From positions 60,634-124,633 of the forward strand of contig JAIUNM010000010.1 in the NCBI GenBank assembly GCA_020162035.1: a DNA stretch of 64,000 nucleotides, read 5' to 3'. Within the stretch, counting starts at the first letter, position 1; every line of letters begins with the position of its first letter. The notes beneath the pieces were generated by a model. The model was not told the DNA's origin. It saw only the letters and a program-made list of their open reading frames with translations, and did not search any database. The translations under genes and the position numbers were made by a program. Source of the stretch: Bacteroidota bacterium. Its GTDB lineage: Bacteria; Bacteroidota; Bacteroidia; B-17B0; Aurantibacillaceae. Below are positions 34,496 through 43,252 of this stretch, piece after piece.

Positions 34496-35827
34496 ATGAA
34501 TTTCAAAAAAAACAAACTTATTATTTTCATTATTCTCTCAATGTTTGTTGGTATAATTTTAGGATTTATTATAAATAAAAGCATTACTTCTAATAAATTA
34601 AATGTTGAACGCTTTTATAACCAACAACAAAACGAAAAAATAAAAACTGTTACAAAAACAGAACTTTTAAAACTAGAAACACAATTTTTAAAAGCTCAAA
34701 AGAAAAAAATTGCCGGTTATTATTCAATTTTAAGCGATATTTTTTTGCATTTAATTAAAATGATTATTGCACCTCTTGTATTGGCCGTATTAGTTTTAGG
34801 GGTTGCAAAAGTTGGCGATTTTAAAAGTGTTGGAAGAATTGGATTAAAAACAATGATTTATTTTACAAGCGCCACATTAATTGCATTGGCATTAGGCTTA
34901 ATAATGGTTAATTTATTTAAACCAGGTACAGTAATGCATTTAGATTTACCCGAAGTTAATGCCAGCACCGGTATTAAAGCTAATACACAAGATGCTAAAA
35001 ATTTTATAGACCATGTTATTCCTGAAAGCATTATAAAATCTATGGCTGCAAACGATATTTTACCAATTGTTGTGTTTGCATTATTTTTTGGTGTTGCCGC
35101 TGCAAGTATAGGTTCGATAGGTTTACCCATTATTAAAGCTTTTGACAGTTTAGCGCATGTAATGTTTAAAGTAACAAACTTTGTAATGAGTTTTGCGCCT
35201 ATTGGTGTTTTTGGCGCTATTACAGCTGTTGTAATACAACAAGGTTTAGATGTTTTAAGCGGTTATGTTTATTTAATTGCTTGTTTTTTTACAGGCTTAG
35301 TTTTATTTGTATTTGGTATATTATTTTTAATATGTTTATTATTTAAAATAAACTACTTTAAACTTTTAAAAGACATTAAAGAACCCATTTTATTAGCTTT
35401 TAGTACCGCAAGTAGCGAAAGCGCTATGCCTAAAACTATTGAAGCGCTTGAAAAACACGGTATTAGTAACCGTATTGTAAGTTTTGTTTTGCCTTTAGGT
35501 TATAGTTTTAATTTAGATGGAAGCATAATGTATATGACTTTTGCAACGGTTTTTATTGCACAAAGTTATGGTATTGATATTTCAACTGCCGACCAAATTA
35601 AAATGATGTTAATTTTATTGGTAACCAGTAAAGGCATGGCTGGTGTTCCTCGCGCATCTTTAGTAGTTATTGCGGGTATGTTAACCATGTTTAAAATTCC
35701 TGGTGAAGGTTTATTATTGTTACTTGCCGTTGACCAATTGTTAGATATGGGCCGTAGTGCAACTAACGTAGTTGGAAATGCAGTTGCAAGCGCAGTTGTT
35801 GCAAGACTAGAAGGTGAAAAATTTTAG
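34496..35827 (+). CDS. Dicarboxylate/amino acid:cation symporter (DAACS family)
   Basis: A 443-aa membrane transporter with eight helices and two re-entrant loops. The family signatures are clear: SSESAMPKTIEALEKHG (HP1 serine-rich loop), YSFNLDGSIMYM (TM7, NMDGT-like), SKGMAGVPRAS (HP2), and DQLLDMGRSATNVVGNAVASAVVA (TM8, with the substrate-binding Asp and Arg). The usual PGT box of GltP proteins appears as GMAGVPRAS. The likely cargo is glutamate, aspartate or C4-dicarboxylates, driven by H+ or Na+. The start is ATG 34496 (MNFKKNKL); the frame runs 9 codons upstream through the promoter box. Confidence 0.93.
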   Translation: MNFKKNKLIIFIILSMFVGIILGFIINKSITSNKLNVERFYNQQQNEKIKTVTKTELLKLETQFLKAQKKKIAGYYSILSDIFLHLIKMIIAPLVLAVLVLGVAKVGDFKSVGRIGLKTMIYFTSATLIALALGLIMVNLFKPGTVMHLDLPEVNASTGIKANTQDAKNFIDHVIPESIIKSMAANDILPIVVFALFFGVAAASIGSIGLPIIKAFDSLAHVMFKVTNFVMSFAPIGVFGAITAVVIQQGLDVLSGYVYLIACFFTGLVLFVFGILFLICLLFKINYFKLLKDIKEPILLAFSTASSESAMPKTIEALEKHGISNRIVSFVLPLGYSFNLDGSIMYMTFATVFIAQSYGIDISTADQIKMMLILLVTSKGMAGVPRASLVVIAGMLTMFKIPGEGLLLLLAVDQLLDMGRSATNVVGNAVASAVVARLEGEKF

Positions 35828-35837
35828 TATAACAGAA

Positions 35838-37259
35838 TTAACAATCGGGACTATTTACTTTAATAGCTAAACCACCAGTGCTTGTTTCTTTATACTTACT
35901 GTTCATATCTTTAGCGGTTTCCCACATAGTACTTATTACTTTATCTAAAGGCACTTTTACGTTTTTAGGATCTGTTTCTAATGCTAATTCGGCCGCATTT
36001 ATAGCTTTAATTGCTCCCATACTATTTCTTTCAATACAAGGTATTTGCACTAAACCACCAACGGGGTCGCAGGTTAAACCTAAATGATGCTCCATTGCAA
36101 TTTCGGCAGCAATTAAACATTGTTGTGGCGAACCTCCTAACAGTTCGCAAAGTGCTGCTGCGGCCATTGCGCTTGATACGCCAATTTCGGCTTGGCAACC
36201 ACCCATAGCAGCCGATATGGTTGCTCCTTTTTTAAATATACTTCCAATTTCGCCTGCTACTAACAAAAATTGTTTTACGTGTTCATTTGTAGCATTATGA
36301 TTTTCTATAACCATGTAGTACATTAACACTGCAGGTATAACTCCTGCACTACCGTTTGTTGGTGCGGTTACTACTCTTCCCAAACTTGCATTTACTTCGT
36401 TAACAGATAACGCAAAACAACTTACCCATTTTAAAATTGCTCTAAACTTAACTTCTGTTTTTCTTATGGCTAATAACCATTCGTGCTGGTTGTTGTAAAC
36501 CAAATCTCCCTTTAAATGTTGATGAATGTCAAATGCTCTGCGCTTTACTTCTAATCCACCAGGTAAAATCCCTTCGGTGTGGCAACCAATATACATACAC
36601 TCTAACATGGTGTCCCATATTTTTAGTAAATCAGCATTAATTTGATTTTCAGATCTAACGGTTAGCTCGTTTGCAAATACAATTTCTGATATTTTTTTAT
36701 TTTGCGTAACACAATAATTTAAAAGTTCATCGGCATTTTCTATTGGAAATGGGTATTTAATTGAGTTTTCTGTAGATTTTATTTCATCTGGGTTTTCTTT
36801 AATAATAAAGCCTCCACCTATTGAGTAAAATGTTGATGTGTAAATTAAATTTTCATTTTCAAAAGCCTCAAACGTTATGCCATTTGGGTGAAACGGTAAA
36901 AAATTTTTATTAAAAATAATTTGTTTTTCAATTTCAAAATCTATTAATTTTTGATTGGCTAAATTAAGTTTTTTGCTATTTTTAATTTCGTTTAATAAAA
37001 CAGGAATATTATTAACCGGCATTGTTACGGGGTTTTGCCCTAATAAACCCAACATAGCTGCGCTATCAGTTGCATGACCTTTACCCGTTAAAGATAAAGA
37101 GCCATATAATTGAACATTTACTTTTGTAATAGTATTAAATACATTTTTATTTTTTAATTCAATTAAAAACTGCTCGGCTGCACGCCAAGGACCAAGAGTA
37201 TGAGAGCTTGATGGACCCACACCAATTTTTAACATATCGAAAACTGAAATATATGCCAT
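35838..37259 (-). CDS. sdaA: L-serine ammonia-lyase, iron-sulfur type, single chain
   Basis: A 473-aa enzyme converting L-serine to pyruvate and ammonia. The beta domain (1-150, [22 protein letters not shown]) is fused to the alpha domain; cysteines for the 4Fe-4S cluster are in [22 protein letters not shown] and [21 protein letters not shown]. The length fits the single-chain SdaA/SdaB type. The start is ATG 37259 (MAYISVF); another ATG two codons upstream is possible. It ends 10 bases from the convergent symporter. Beside it, at 37386, stands the orphan copy of the apaG 3' end. Confidence 0.95.
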   Translation of the reverse strand: MAYISVFDMLKIGVGPSSSHTLGPWRAAEQFLIELKNKNVFNTITKVNVQLYGSLSLTGKGHATDSAAMLGLLGQNPVTMPVNNIPVLLNEIKNSKKLNLANQKLIDFEIEKQIIFNKNFLPFHPNGITFEAFENENLIYTSTFYSIGGGFIIKENPDEIKSTENSIKYPFPIENADELLNYCVTQNKKISEIVFANELTVRSENQINADLLKIWDTMLECMYIGCHTEGILPGGLEVKRRAFDIHQHLKGDLVYNNQHEWLLAIRKTEVKFRAILKWVSCFALSVNEVNASLGRVVTAPTNGSAGVIPAVLMYYMVIENHNATNEHVKQFLLVAGEIGSIFKKGATISAAMGGCQAEIGVSSAMAAAALCELLGGSPQQCLIAAEIAMEHHLGLTCDPVGGLVQIPCIERNSMGAIKAINAAELALETDPKNVKVPLDKVISTMWETAKDMNSKYKETSTGGLAIKVNSPDC

Positions 37260-37265
37260 TAGCAT

Positions 37266-37581
37266 AAAAGTAATTAGAGATTAGTAGAAATAACACTTGC
37301 GCAATAAATTCAATTAACAAAACAAAGTGGATAAAGATTATTAACTCTGTTTATTATAAAATAACACATTATTCCAATAATCATCAAAGGCAAAAATTAA
37401 TTTAATTTTGCCGGGACTATTAATTTAAAACACAAATTTCTTCTTTTTATCGCAAAAGCCATGTTTTCTATCAGTCTTACAATTATGTGTACATGTTAAA
37501 CCTAAAAATAAAATAATTTTATTTCGTTATTTTTTAATGATAGTTTAAACTTCTGCCAAAACTTTTATTTAAATCAAAATT
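37266..37581. other. Intergenic region with one island end
   Basis: This 316-base gap between sdaA and the tail-fibre gene holds a 46-base copy of the apaG 3' end (37386-37431) and a short Cys-containing reading frame with no usual start codon on the minus strand (about 37425-37525, TCTHNCKTDRKHGFCDKKKKFVF before its stop). I see no RNA gene or promoter box that I would defend. Confidence 0.6.
37386..37431 (-). repeat. Direct repeat copy 1 (orphan apaG 3' end; putative att site)
   Basis: 46 bases, 44 identical to 42274-42319. Read on the minus strand, it encodes the last apaG residues KLIVPAKLN and stop. The two differences (GTC CCG versus GTT CCA) are both synonymous. It lacks the rest of apaG. 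This is the pattern left when an element integrates into the 3' end of a gene and brings a replacement end. Confidence 0.75.
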
Positions 37582-40500
37582 TTACTCCTTTACCATTTTT
37601 TTACTGTCAATAACTTGTCCATCAACAATAAGTGTATAAAGGTATAAGCCTGCGCTTAAATCGTTTGCAAACACATTTAATTGGCCTTGTCCTTTGGTTG
37701 TTATATCTACAGTACGGATAATTTTACCCTCAATGGTTTTAAAAATAATTTGTGCAAATTTATATTTAGCCGGTACATTATAAGTAATGGTTGTTTGCTC
37801 AGCAAATGGGTTTGGTGTGTTTTGGTTTAACACAATAACATCTGCATCGCTTAAGTTAACGTTTTGTTGTGTAATAGTGCCACCACTTATACCCGTTAAA
37901 CGTACTGTTGAATTAGAACAACATGCATTAATACTGTTGCTTAATGCTGTAAGTTGATTATTTTGCACAGCATTAACACTATCAGCAACATGTAATTTGT
38001 TTTCTAATTGTTGTACTGCTCGTATTAATACTGGTATTAATTGTATGTATTCCACAGTTGAGTATGTTAAGGGAGCATAAGTAGTACTGCCAACACTTAA
38101 ACCGGGGTGTGTAGCTTGTTGAACTAAATCTGGCATTACGGTTTGTAAATCTTGTGCTATTAAACCGTATTGTTTACCTGTAGGTAAATTCATTTGTGGG
38201 TAAGTTGTAGTTTTATAATCAAATTTGCGTGGTTTTAATTGCTTTATAATTGCTAAGGCATTGCTTATAGTATCAATATTTTGTTTTAGAATTAAGTCAG
38301 ATGTTTGTGTAACATTTCCTAAAACATGTACATTACCATCAAAATGACCAGCATAAGCAGGGGAGCCAACACTATTAAAGATTGGACCCTTACCATATAC
38401 ACCAGCACATAAACCACTAGTAACTGTTACTTCGCCATAAACGCCAATATTTAAATTAGCTGCGTTTTCGGCATAGCCATACACACCAAAATTAGAAGGG
38501 ATAAAGCCAAATAAAGATGTACCAACTGTATCTGATACACCCATTACACCAACAACTTTACGAGCAATACCTCCAAAACTTGAGTTATTAGCTACAGATT
38601 TTGCTGTTCTTCCTAAAACACCAATTGTATTATTAGTACCATAAGCTTCAAAAATACCGCCTGCATTAAGCGCAAATGGGTTTGCATTAACTGTAGTGTA
38701 TTTACCATAAACTGCACCACCAATTAAATTAGTACCACTACCTACATTGTTGTTTGTAAAGTAAGCAGCATAAGTTTCATCAGTTACGGGACCTCCAGAT
38801 TGTTGATTTAATACCGATAGTTTTGCTGATGGAAAATTTGTTACACCGCAATTATAACCAATGCCTACAACATCTTGCTGAACTGTTGCATTAATTAAAC
38901 CTTGCCCGGTAAATAAATATTTGTTAGTTGCCATTGGCATTTCAAAATCGCCTGTTAATGGATTTTGTAAAGCACTACAAATATTACCAAAGCCACTACC
39001 TGTACTAGTTGGTGCATTAGTTAAAATAACATCGCCAGAGGCATTAATACTTAAAACTTGATTATTACTTGCCAGTGGTGTTGCCCCAGCTAAATCTGTT
39101 AAACGGAGTCCGCTTGTAGAACTTGAGATTGATTGGTTATTTCTAATTTCAACTAAATTACCGGGTGTGCATTGAGCATTGTTAAAATCGCCAAAACCAA
39201 CATTGCCTTTGCCTGGCGTTGGAAATGATGTAAATATTAAATTATGCCCGTTTAATGGTATTTTTCTATCAGTTAATAATTGTGAAGCTAAAACTTCAGC
39301 TGTATTGGTACATGCGCCGCCTAACTGTACTGTATTTGCAGTAACTTGCAAACCGTTATTGGCTTGTAAACTTGTTGTTGGATTTACTAATACAACATCT
39401 CCATTGCCATCAACCGATAATACTTTTGTAACATCTACACTATTTGTGCCATTAGCCAATGGTATATCGGCACTGGTTAATAGCCTAAATCTTAATCCGC
39501 TTGCTCCATTTACTGTGCCAAAATATGGATTACCTACTGTACTAATAATCTCTAATTTATTACCAACTGTGTTGCATTGAAAGCCACCATTTGCAGGGGG
39601 AATACCAATTCCAACTCTACCACCATCTCCAAAAATAAAATTATGCCCGTTTAAATGTAAATACCTGTTGTTTTGTATTCCTTCTAATGATTTTTGAACT
39701 GCACCAGAGGTATTACAATTACTACCTAACTGTATAACATTGGCTGGTGTTATAATTATACCGTTGTTGGCTGTAATTAAAGGTGGCATATTTGCGTATA
39801 TTACATCTCCATTAGCATTTACAGTTAGAACTCCGTTACCTGGATTTGCTTGTGGTGTGTTTGCTGCGGTTAATCTTGTAAACCTTAAACCACTACTTCC
39901 ATTTGGCAATAAAGGTATTGGACTACTTCCTTGCGCATCAATTTCCATAGTATTATTTGGTGCGTTTGTATTTACTCCAATAAAACCATTATTTTTAATT
40001 ACTGCTCTTTGAATGTTATTTGTATAAAACCGAAAATCTTGATTTTCTTTTTGAATAATTTCGCCTATGCCCGTATTAGTTATGCCAAAATTAAAACCAT
40101 CATTATTAGTTTGGCCTGTTCCTGCTGCATTTGTAATTTGAAGATAAGCTGGTAAATTTACGCTGTTGTTAATGTGTAGCATGTTTTGAGGTTGAGCAAT
40201 ATCATTAAAAAGTGGACCTACACCAACATTGCCTATCCCGGTTATTCGCATTATTTCTCTTCCGTATCTGCTATTTTGAAAATTAGGACCATTAACGTTG
40301 GCGTTAAAATTTATATCTGTATGTATAAAAGTTAAATTATCTGTACCTGCACCTACAGGGCCAACGGCATTATCGCCAAAACCTATTACCGCATCTGAAT
40401 TATCATTCATTCCATTAATTGCTCCTCCAGTTAGGCTAGTTCTTCCTGTTAAATCTGCCGGACTTTTAAACCTTTGTCCAAAAAACGCATGATCTGTTCC

Positions 40501-40932
40501 CATACTTACATACATTCCTATGCCCATCCAATCTCTTAACCCCGAACTGCTGTTAGTTGCGCCTAAATGTAATAATGATGCCGGATTGATTATAGGGTTT
40601 GCTCCATCGTAGCTTAAACCTATGCGTGTTAATCTAAACCCTGATAATGTATTTAAGTTGTTAAATGGAGGTAAAGAAAATGGAACTAATGGCATACCAA
40701 ATTGTAAGTGGTTAACTGTTATTCTTTGAAAGCCGTTGGTGATAAAGTTAATAGGAACATTAAAACCAGCTTGAGAGCCTAATTGATTTGCCCCAGGAGC
40801 TGTAATATCATCTGCGGCTGGTAAGTTGCTGTTACCTCCCAGTCTCCAACGTTGAGCTTGAGTTGAAGAAAAAACAAACAACATAAATAACAATAGCTGC
40901 ATTTTAAATAGTTGAGATTTTTTTATTTTCAT
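37582..40932 (-). CDS. 1116-aa secreted protein with tail-fibre (S74-type chaperone) domain and T9SS sorting domain
   Basis: A signal peptide (to about 26, STQAQ) leads into a long Gly/Asn-rich region. Three imperfect repeats of about 90-120 residues (about 345-660) each begin with SGLRF or SGLRL and carry VNANGDVI-like segments, and resemble trimeric fibre or adhesin stalks. A tail-fibre chaperone module is at about 890-1000 (SDLILKQNIDTISNALAIIKQL, GLIAQDLQTVMPDL), the Peptidase_S74 type. The last 80 residues are a T9SS domain (NQNTPNPFAEQTTITYNV, LSAGLYLYTLIVDG). It is the main cargo of the putative apaG-flanked island. Its function is probably surface display or adhesion (inference). The start may be ATG at 40932 or the Met ten residues later. 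Confidence 0.83.
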   Translation of the reverse strand: MKIKKSQLFKMQLLLFMLFVFSSTQAQRWRLGGNSNLPAADDITAPGANQLGSQAGFNVPINFITNGFQRITVNHLQFGMPLVPFSLPPFNNLNTLSGFRLTRIGLSYDGANPIINPASLLHLGATNSSSGLRDWMGIGMYVSMGTDHAFFGQRFKSPADLTGRTSLTGGAINGMNDNSDAVIGFGDNAVGPVGAGTDNLTFIHTDINFNANVNGPNFQNSRYGREIMRITGIGNVGVGPLFNDIAQPQNMLHINNSVNLPAYLQITNAAGTGQTNNDGFNFGITNTGIGEIIQKENQDFRFYTNNIQRAVIKNNGFIGVNTNAPNNTMEIDAQGSSPIPLLPNGSSGLRFTRLTAANTPQANPGNGVLTVNANGDVIYANMPPLITANNGIIITPANVIQLGSNCNTSGAVQKSLEGIQNNRYLHLNGHNFIFGDGGRVGIGIPPANGGFQCNTVGNKLEIISTVGNPYFGTVNGASGLRFRLLTSADIPLANGTNSVDVTKVLSVDGNGDVVLVNPTTSLQANNGLQVTANTVQLGGACTNTAEVLASQLLTDRKIPLNGHNLIFTSFPTPGKGNVGFGDFNNAQCTPGNLVEIRNNQSISSSTSGLRLTDLAGATPLASNNQVLSINASGDVILTNAPTSTGSGFGNICSALQNPLTGDFEMPMATNKYLFTGQGLINATVQQDVVGIGYNCGVTNFPSAKLSVLNQQSGGPVTDETYAAYFTNNNVGSGTNLIGGAVYGKYTTVNANPFALNAGGIFEAYGTNNTIGVLGRTAKSVANNSSFGGIARKVVGVMGVSDTVGTSLFGFIPSNFGVYGYAENAANLNIGVYGEVTVTSGLCAGVYGKGPIFNSVGSPAYAGHFDGNVHVLGNVTQTSDLILKQNIDTISNALAIIKQLKPRKFDYKTTTYPQMNLPTGKQYGLIAQDLQTVMPDLVQQATHPGLSVGSTTYAPLTYSTVEYIQLIPVLIRAVQQLENKLHVADSVNAVQNNQLTALSNSINACCSNSTVRLTGISGGTITQQNVNLSDADVIVLNQNTPNPFAEQTTITYNVPAKYKFAQIIFKTIEGKIIRTVDITTKGQGQLNVFANDLSAGLYLYTLIVDGQVIDSKKMVKE

Positions 40933-40955
40933 ATTTATCGGGTTTATGTGAGTTT

Positions 40956-41939
40956 TTATTTCTGTTCTATTATAATTTTTTCTTCTTTAAAAATATGTTC
41001 ATTAGGATTAGATAATGTTAAAAGAAAAACACCAGAGGGTAAGCCACTCAAGTTTAATGTTATCTGTTCTTCATTAGCGGATTGTTTTATATATACAACT
41101 TGTCCTAAAGAATTGTAAATTGTAAGAATTAAAGGAACATTGAATTTTTCTTTCAAATCAACAATGACAATATCTTTACACGGATTAGGGTAAACACGAA
41201 CCAAAGAATTGTCCTTTATTTCCTTAATGTTAGTCCAAGTCTCTGTAAATATTGAATCAGTTGAAACACAAATGTCATCAACAAAATAGTATGCAGCATA
41301 GGTCGAAGATGAAAAAAAGTAAGCCTTATTAGTAGATATGTCATCAAAAAAATTTCCAATTGAAAAGTATTGATAAGCTGAATCAGCTATGAAAGAGCCT
41401 TTTATTGTAGTCCAGTTGACGGTATCTGAAATAATTGAGGTCGAATAAACTTGGGCAAAATTATTAATTGAAACTGGTGAGCTAAAACTAAATTGATTTG
41501 TGGAAAATAACGTGCCAATATGGTCGGTTGCACAGTTACTTAATGATAAAGAATCTATTTGACATAAATTCACTTTGAAATTCACAAAATATTTTGTTCC
41601 AATAACCAAAGGGGATGTTAGAGCTGAACCAAGACACTCCCTTGGTTGACCAGAGGAAGGAAAATAGGAATAAAATCCAGCGTAAGCATTTCCGCTTGCA
41701 GCATTTTGAAATCCAATCACAGTATTTGGGACACTAAACCCAGAACCTTGAGAAGCACAGGAATTAAAATAATCAGGACTTCCTCTAAAGGCATTCCAGC
41801 CTACTACCTGTTGTATTTCTCCTGCTCCTGTGGGACAACTTATCATGTTTTCAAATCCTCCGTTAGTAACAAGGTTTTGTTGTGCAATTAGTTTAAGCGT
41901 TAATACAAAAAATAAATATGTAATTATTGTTTTTTTCAT
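40956..41939 (-). CDS. Secreted T9SS protein with a galactose-binding-like N-terminal domain
   Basis: A 327-aa protein with a signal peptide (to LIAQ, residue 19). The body begins NLVTNGGFENMISCPTGAGEIQQVVGW, a form seen in carbohydrate-binding-like jelly-roll domains of Bacteroidota surface proteins, and contains a FVDDICV segment typical of the same fold. The end (RVYPNPCKDIVIVDLKE, LPSGVFLLTLSN) is a T9SS type A sorting domain. It precedes the tail-fibre gene by 23 bases on the same strand, so the two may be co-transcribed. No enzymatic motif was found. Confidence 0.83.
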   Translation of the reverse strand: MKKTIITYLFFVLTLKLIAQQNLVTNGGFENMISCPTGAGEIQQVVGWNAFRGSPDYFNSCASQGSGFSVPNTVIGFQNAASGNAYAGFYSYFPSSGQPRECLGSALTSPLVIGTKYFVNFKVNLCQIDSLSLSNCATDHIGTLFSTNQFSFSSPVSINNFAQVYSTSIISDTVNWTTIKGSFIADSAYQYFSIGNFFDDISTNKAYFFSSSTYAAYYFVDDICVSTDSIFTETWTNIKEIKDNSLVRVYPNPCKDIVIVDLKEKFNVPLILTIYNSLGQVVYIKQSANEEQITLNLSGLPSGVFLLTLSNPNEHIFKEEKIIIEQK

Positions 41940-42009
41940 ATAACTAATTTACAAATAAATTGCATATATAACAAATATAGGATTATAATCCTACATTAAC
42001 AAATTTTAT

Positions 42010-42246
42010 TTGTTAAATTTTTGTTGGGTGAAATATCCTAATGAAAAAGATAGTTTAAAAAAACTAGGTGATAAAATTGTTTTATTACGTAAAAAAAATG
42101 GACTTTCGCAGATAGATGTATGTTATGAAATTGATATTGATATTAGCACATTAAGTAGGTTAGAAAGGGGAAGGCTAAATGTAACCTATAATACATTGTA
42201 TAAAATTGCAAAATTTTTTAAAATTGAAGTAAAGGAGTTGTTATAG
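42010..42246 (+). CDS. Small XRE-family (Cro/CI) regulator
   Basis: A 78-aa helix-turn-helix protein (about 72 aa if it starts at GTG 42028): LGDKIVLLRKKNGLSQIDVCYEIDIDISTLSRLERGRLNVTYNTLYKIAKFFKI, a complete XRE fold. The start is uncertain: TTG 42010 or GTG 42028, no ATG in reach. It is divergent from the T9SS gene at 41939 (70-base gap) and lies just inside the right repeat. It may regulate the island genes. Confidence 0.85.
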   Translation: MLNFCWVKYPNEKDSLKKLGDKIVLLRKKNGLSQIDVCYEIDIDISTLSRLERGRLNVTYNTLYKIAKFFKIEVKELL

Positions 42247-42273
42247 TTTTAGTCTCTTCTTATCAATAAACAT

Positions 42274-42319
42274 AAAGGCAAAAATTAATTTAATTTTGCT
42301 GGAACTATTAATTTAAAAC
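42274..42319 (-). repeat. Direct repeat copy 2 (3' end of intact apaG; putative att site)
   Basis: The 46-base sequence, 44 of 46 identical to 37386-37431. Here it is the true 3' end of apaG including its stop codon (42285-42287) plus 11 bases beyond. Flanking similarity also continues weakly upstream (CAATAA.CAT). Confidence 0.75.
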
Positions 42320-42671
42320 GTGGTATCTCTATATTAAACAGTTCATTATCTACTAATCTTTTCATTGTGTAAAAACCTTCCATATATCCAATTTCTGTTT
42401 GCAAATTACAACCGCTTGTGTATTGAAATTGATCACCTACCTTAATTGTTGGTGTTTCTCCAACTACACCTTCGCCATCAACCTTACGTTTATCTCCGTT
42501 AGAGTCGGCAATTTCCCAATGGCGTTTAAGAAGTTTAACAGTATAATCACTTTTATTTACTATAGTAATTTTATAAATAAAAAAATATAAATTTTCTTTA
42601 GGATTACTTTGAATAGACTGGTATTTACAATCAACACTTACTTCTATGTTTTTTGTGATAGCTTTTACCAT
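42285..42671 (-). CDS. apaG: ApaG protein (divalent-cation-linked, beta-sandwich)
   Basis: A 128-aa ApaG: VDCKYQSIQSNPKENLYFFIYKITIVNKSDYTVKLLKRHWEIADSNG and GVVGETPTIKVGDQFQYTSGCNL, followed by GYMEGFYTM. The fibronectin-III-like fold binds nucleotides or metals; ApaG is linked to Co2+/Mg2+ resistance in enterobacteria, but the role is not settled. The 3' end is the insertion point of the candidate island, and the gene itself is intact. It is downstream of a small membrane protein by 10 bases, likely one operon. Confidence 0.93.
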   Translation of the reverse strand: MVKAITKNIEVSVDCKYQSIQSNPKENLYFFIYKITIVNKSDYTVKLLKRHWEIADSNGDKRKVDGEGVVGETPTIKVGDQFQYTSGCNLQTEIGYMEGFYTMKRLVDNELFNIEIPRFKLIVPAKLN

Positions 42672-42681
42672 AAGTTATATT

Positions 42682-43107
42682 TTAGTCTTCTACAGGTACT
42701 TTATCTCTTATAAAAACTTTAAGCAATACTAATATAATTGCGCCTATTGTTTGTTCTGCAATTTGCCACGAGCAATCTATTAATAAATGAGTGGGGTTTA
42801 AATCTTTTGTTAAACTAATATTAATAACTGTAACAATCATAAATAAAGAAATACCACCAATTACTCCAGTAATTAAACCTCTAACAAAAAAATTGTGAAA
42901 GTACTTTAATAAGCTAGATTCGAATAAAAAATACATGCCTGCTCCTAAAATTAAATAGGTAATAGATGCAAATACTATAAAAACTGTTAATGGAAAATTT
43001 AATCGTTTAAAATCGTTTAAAATAACACCATGCCAATAGTAAAAAAGTGTAAACATTACTAAAGCAGTAAGTATCCATGAGATAAAAAAACGAATTCCTA
43101 AATTCAT
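42682..43107 (-). CDS. Small membrane protein upstream of apaG
   Basis: A 141-aa protein with four predicted helices (about 5-25, 38-60, 75-97, 112-130). No domain is recognised. A TACATTTG box (43119-43126, minus strand) lies eleven bases before its ATG. It shares a transcript with apaG. Function unknown. Confidence 0.78.
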   Translation of the reverse strand: MNLGIRFFISWILTALVMFTLFYYWHGVILNDFKRLNFPLTVFIVFASITYLILGAGMYFLFESSLLKYFHNFFVRGLITGVIGGISLFMIVTVINISLTKDLNPTHLLIDCSWQIAEQTIGAIILVLLKVFIRDKVPVED

Positions 43108-43118
43108 TATAAGTTTAG

Positions 43119-43126
43119 CAAATGTA
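43119..43126 (-). promoter_or_regulatory. TAnnTTTG promoter box of the membrane protein-apaG operon
   Basis: TACATTTG on the minus strand matches the -7 consensus, with 11 bases to the ATG, so the leader would be very short. Confidence 0.5.
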
Positions 43127-43238
43127 CAATATTTTATCTTTAATTTTTAATGTATTTTAACCTATTTAGACAAAAAATCAACATTAAAAAACTATAAACT
43201 TTAGCTTATTTTTAAAGAAAATAAATAAGATAATATAC

Positions 43239-43246
43239 TATATTTG
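43239..43246 (+). promoter_or_regulatory. TAnnTTTG promoter box of the 43253 operon
   Basis: TATATTTG, identical to the hpt box and again exactly six bases before the ATG (43253), so a near-leaderless transcript is expected. Confidence 0.5.
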
Positions 43247-43252
43247 TAAATA

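Larger units (their letters stand above)
37386..42319. mobile_element. Candidate 4.9-kb genomic island inserted in the apaG 3' end
   Basis: The segment between the two 46-bp direct repeats holds a tail-fibre/T9SS protein, a second T9SS protein and an XRE regulator. Removing it and one repeat would place apaG next to sdaA. No integrase or transposase is inside, so an element mobilised in trans or a decayed one is the likely explanation (inference). Confidence 0.55.
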
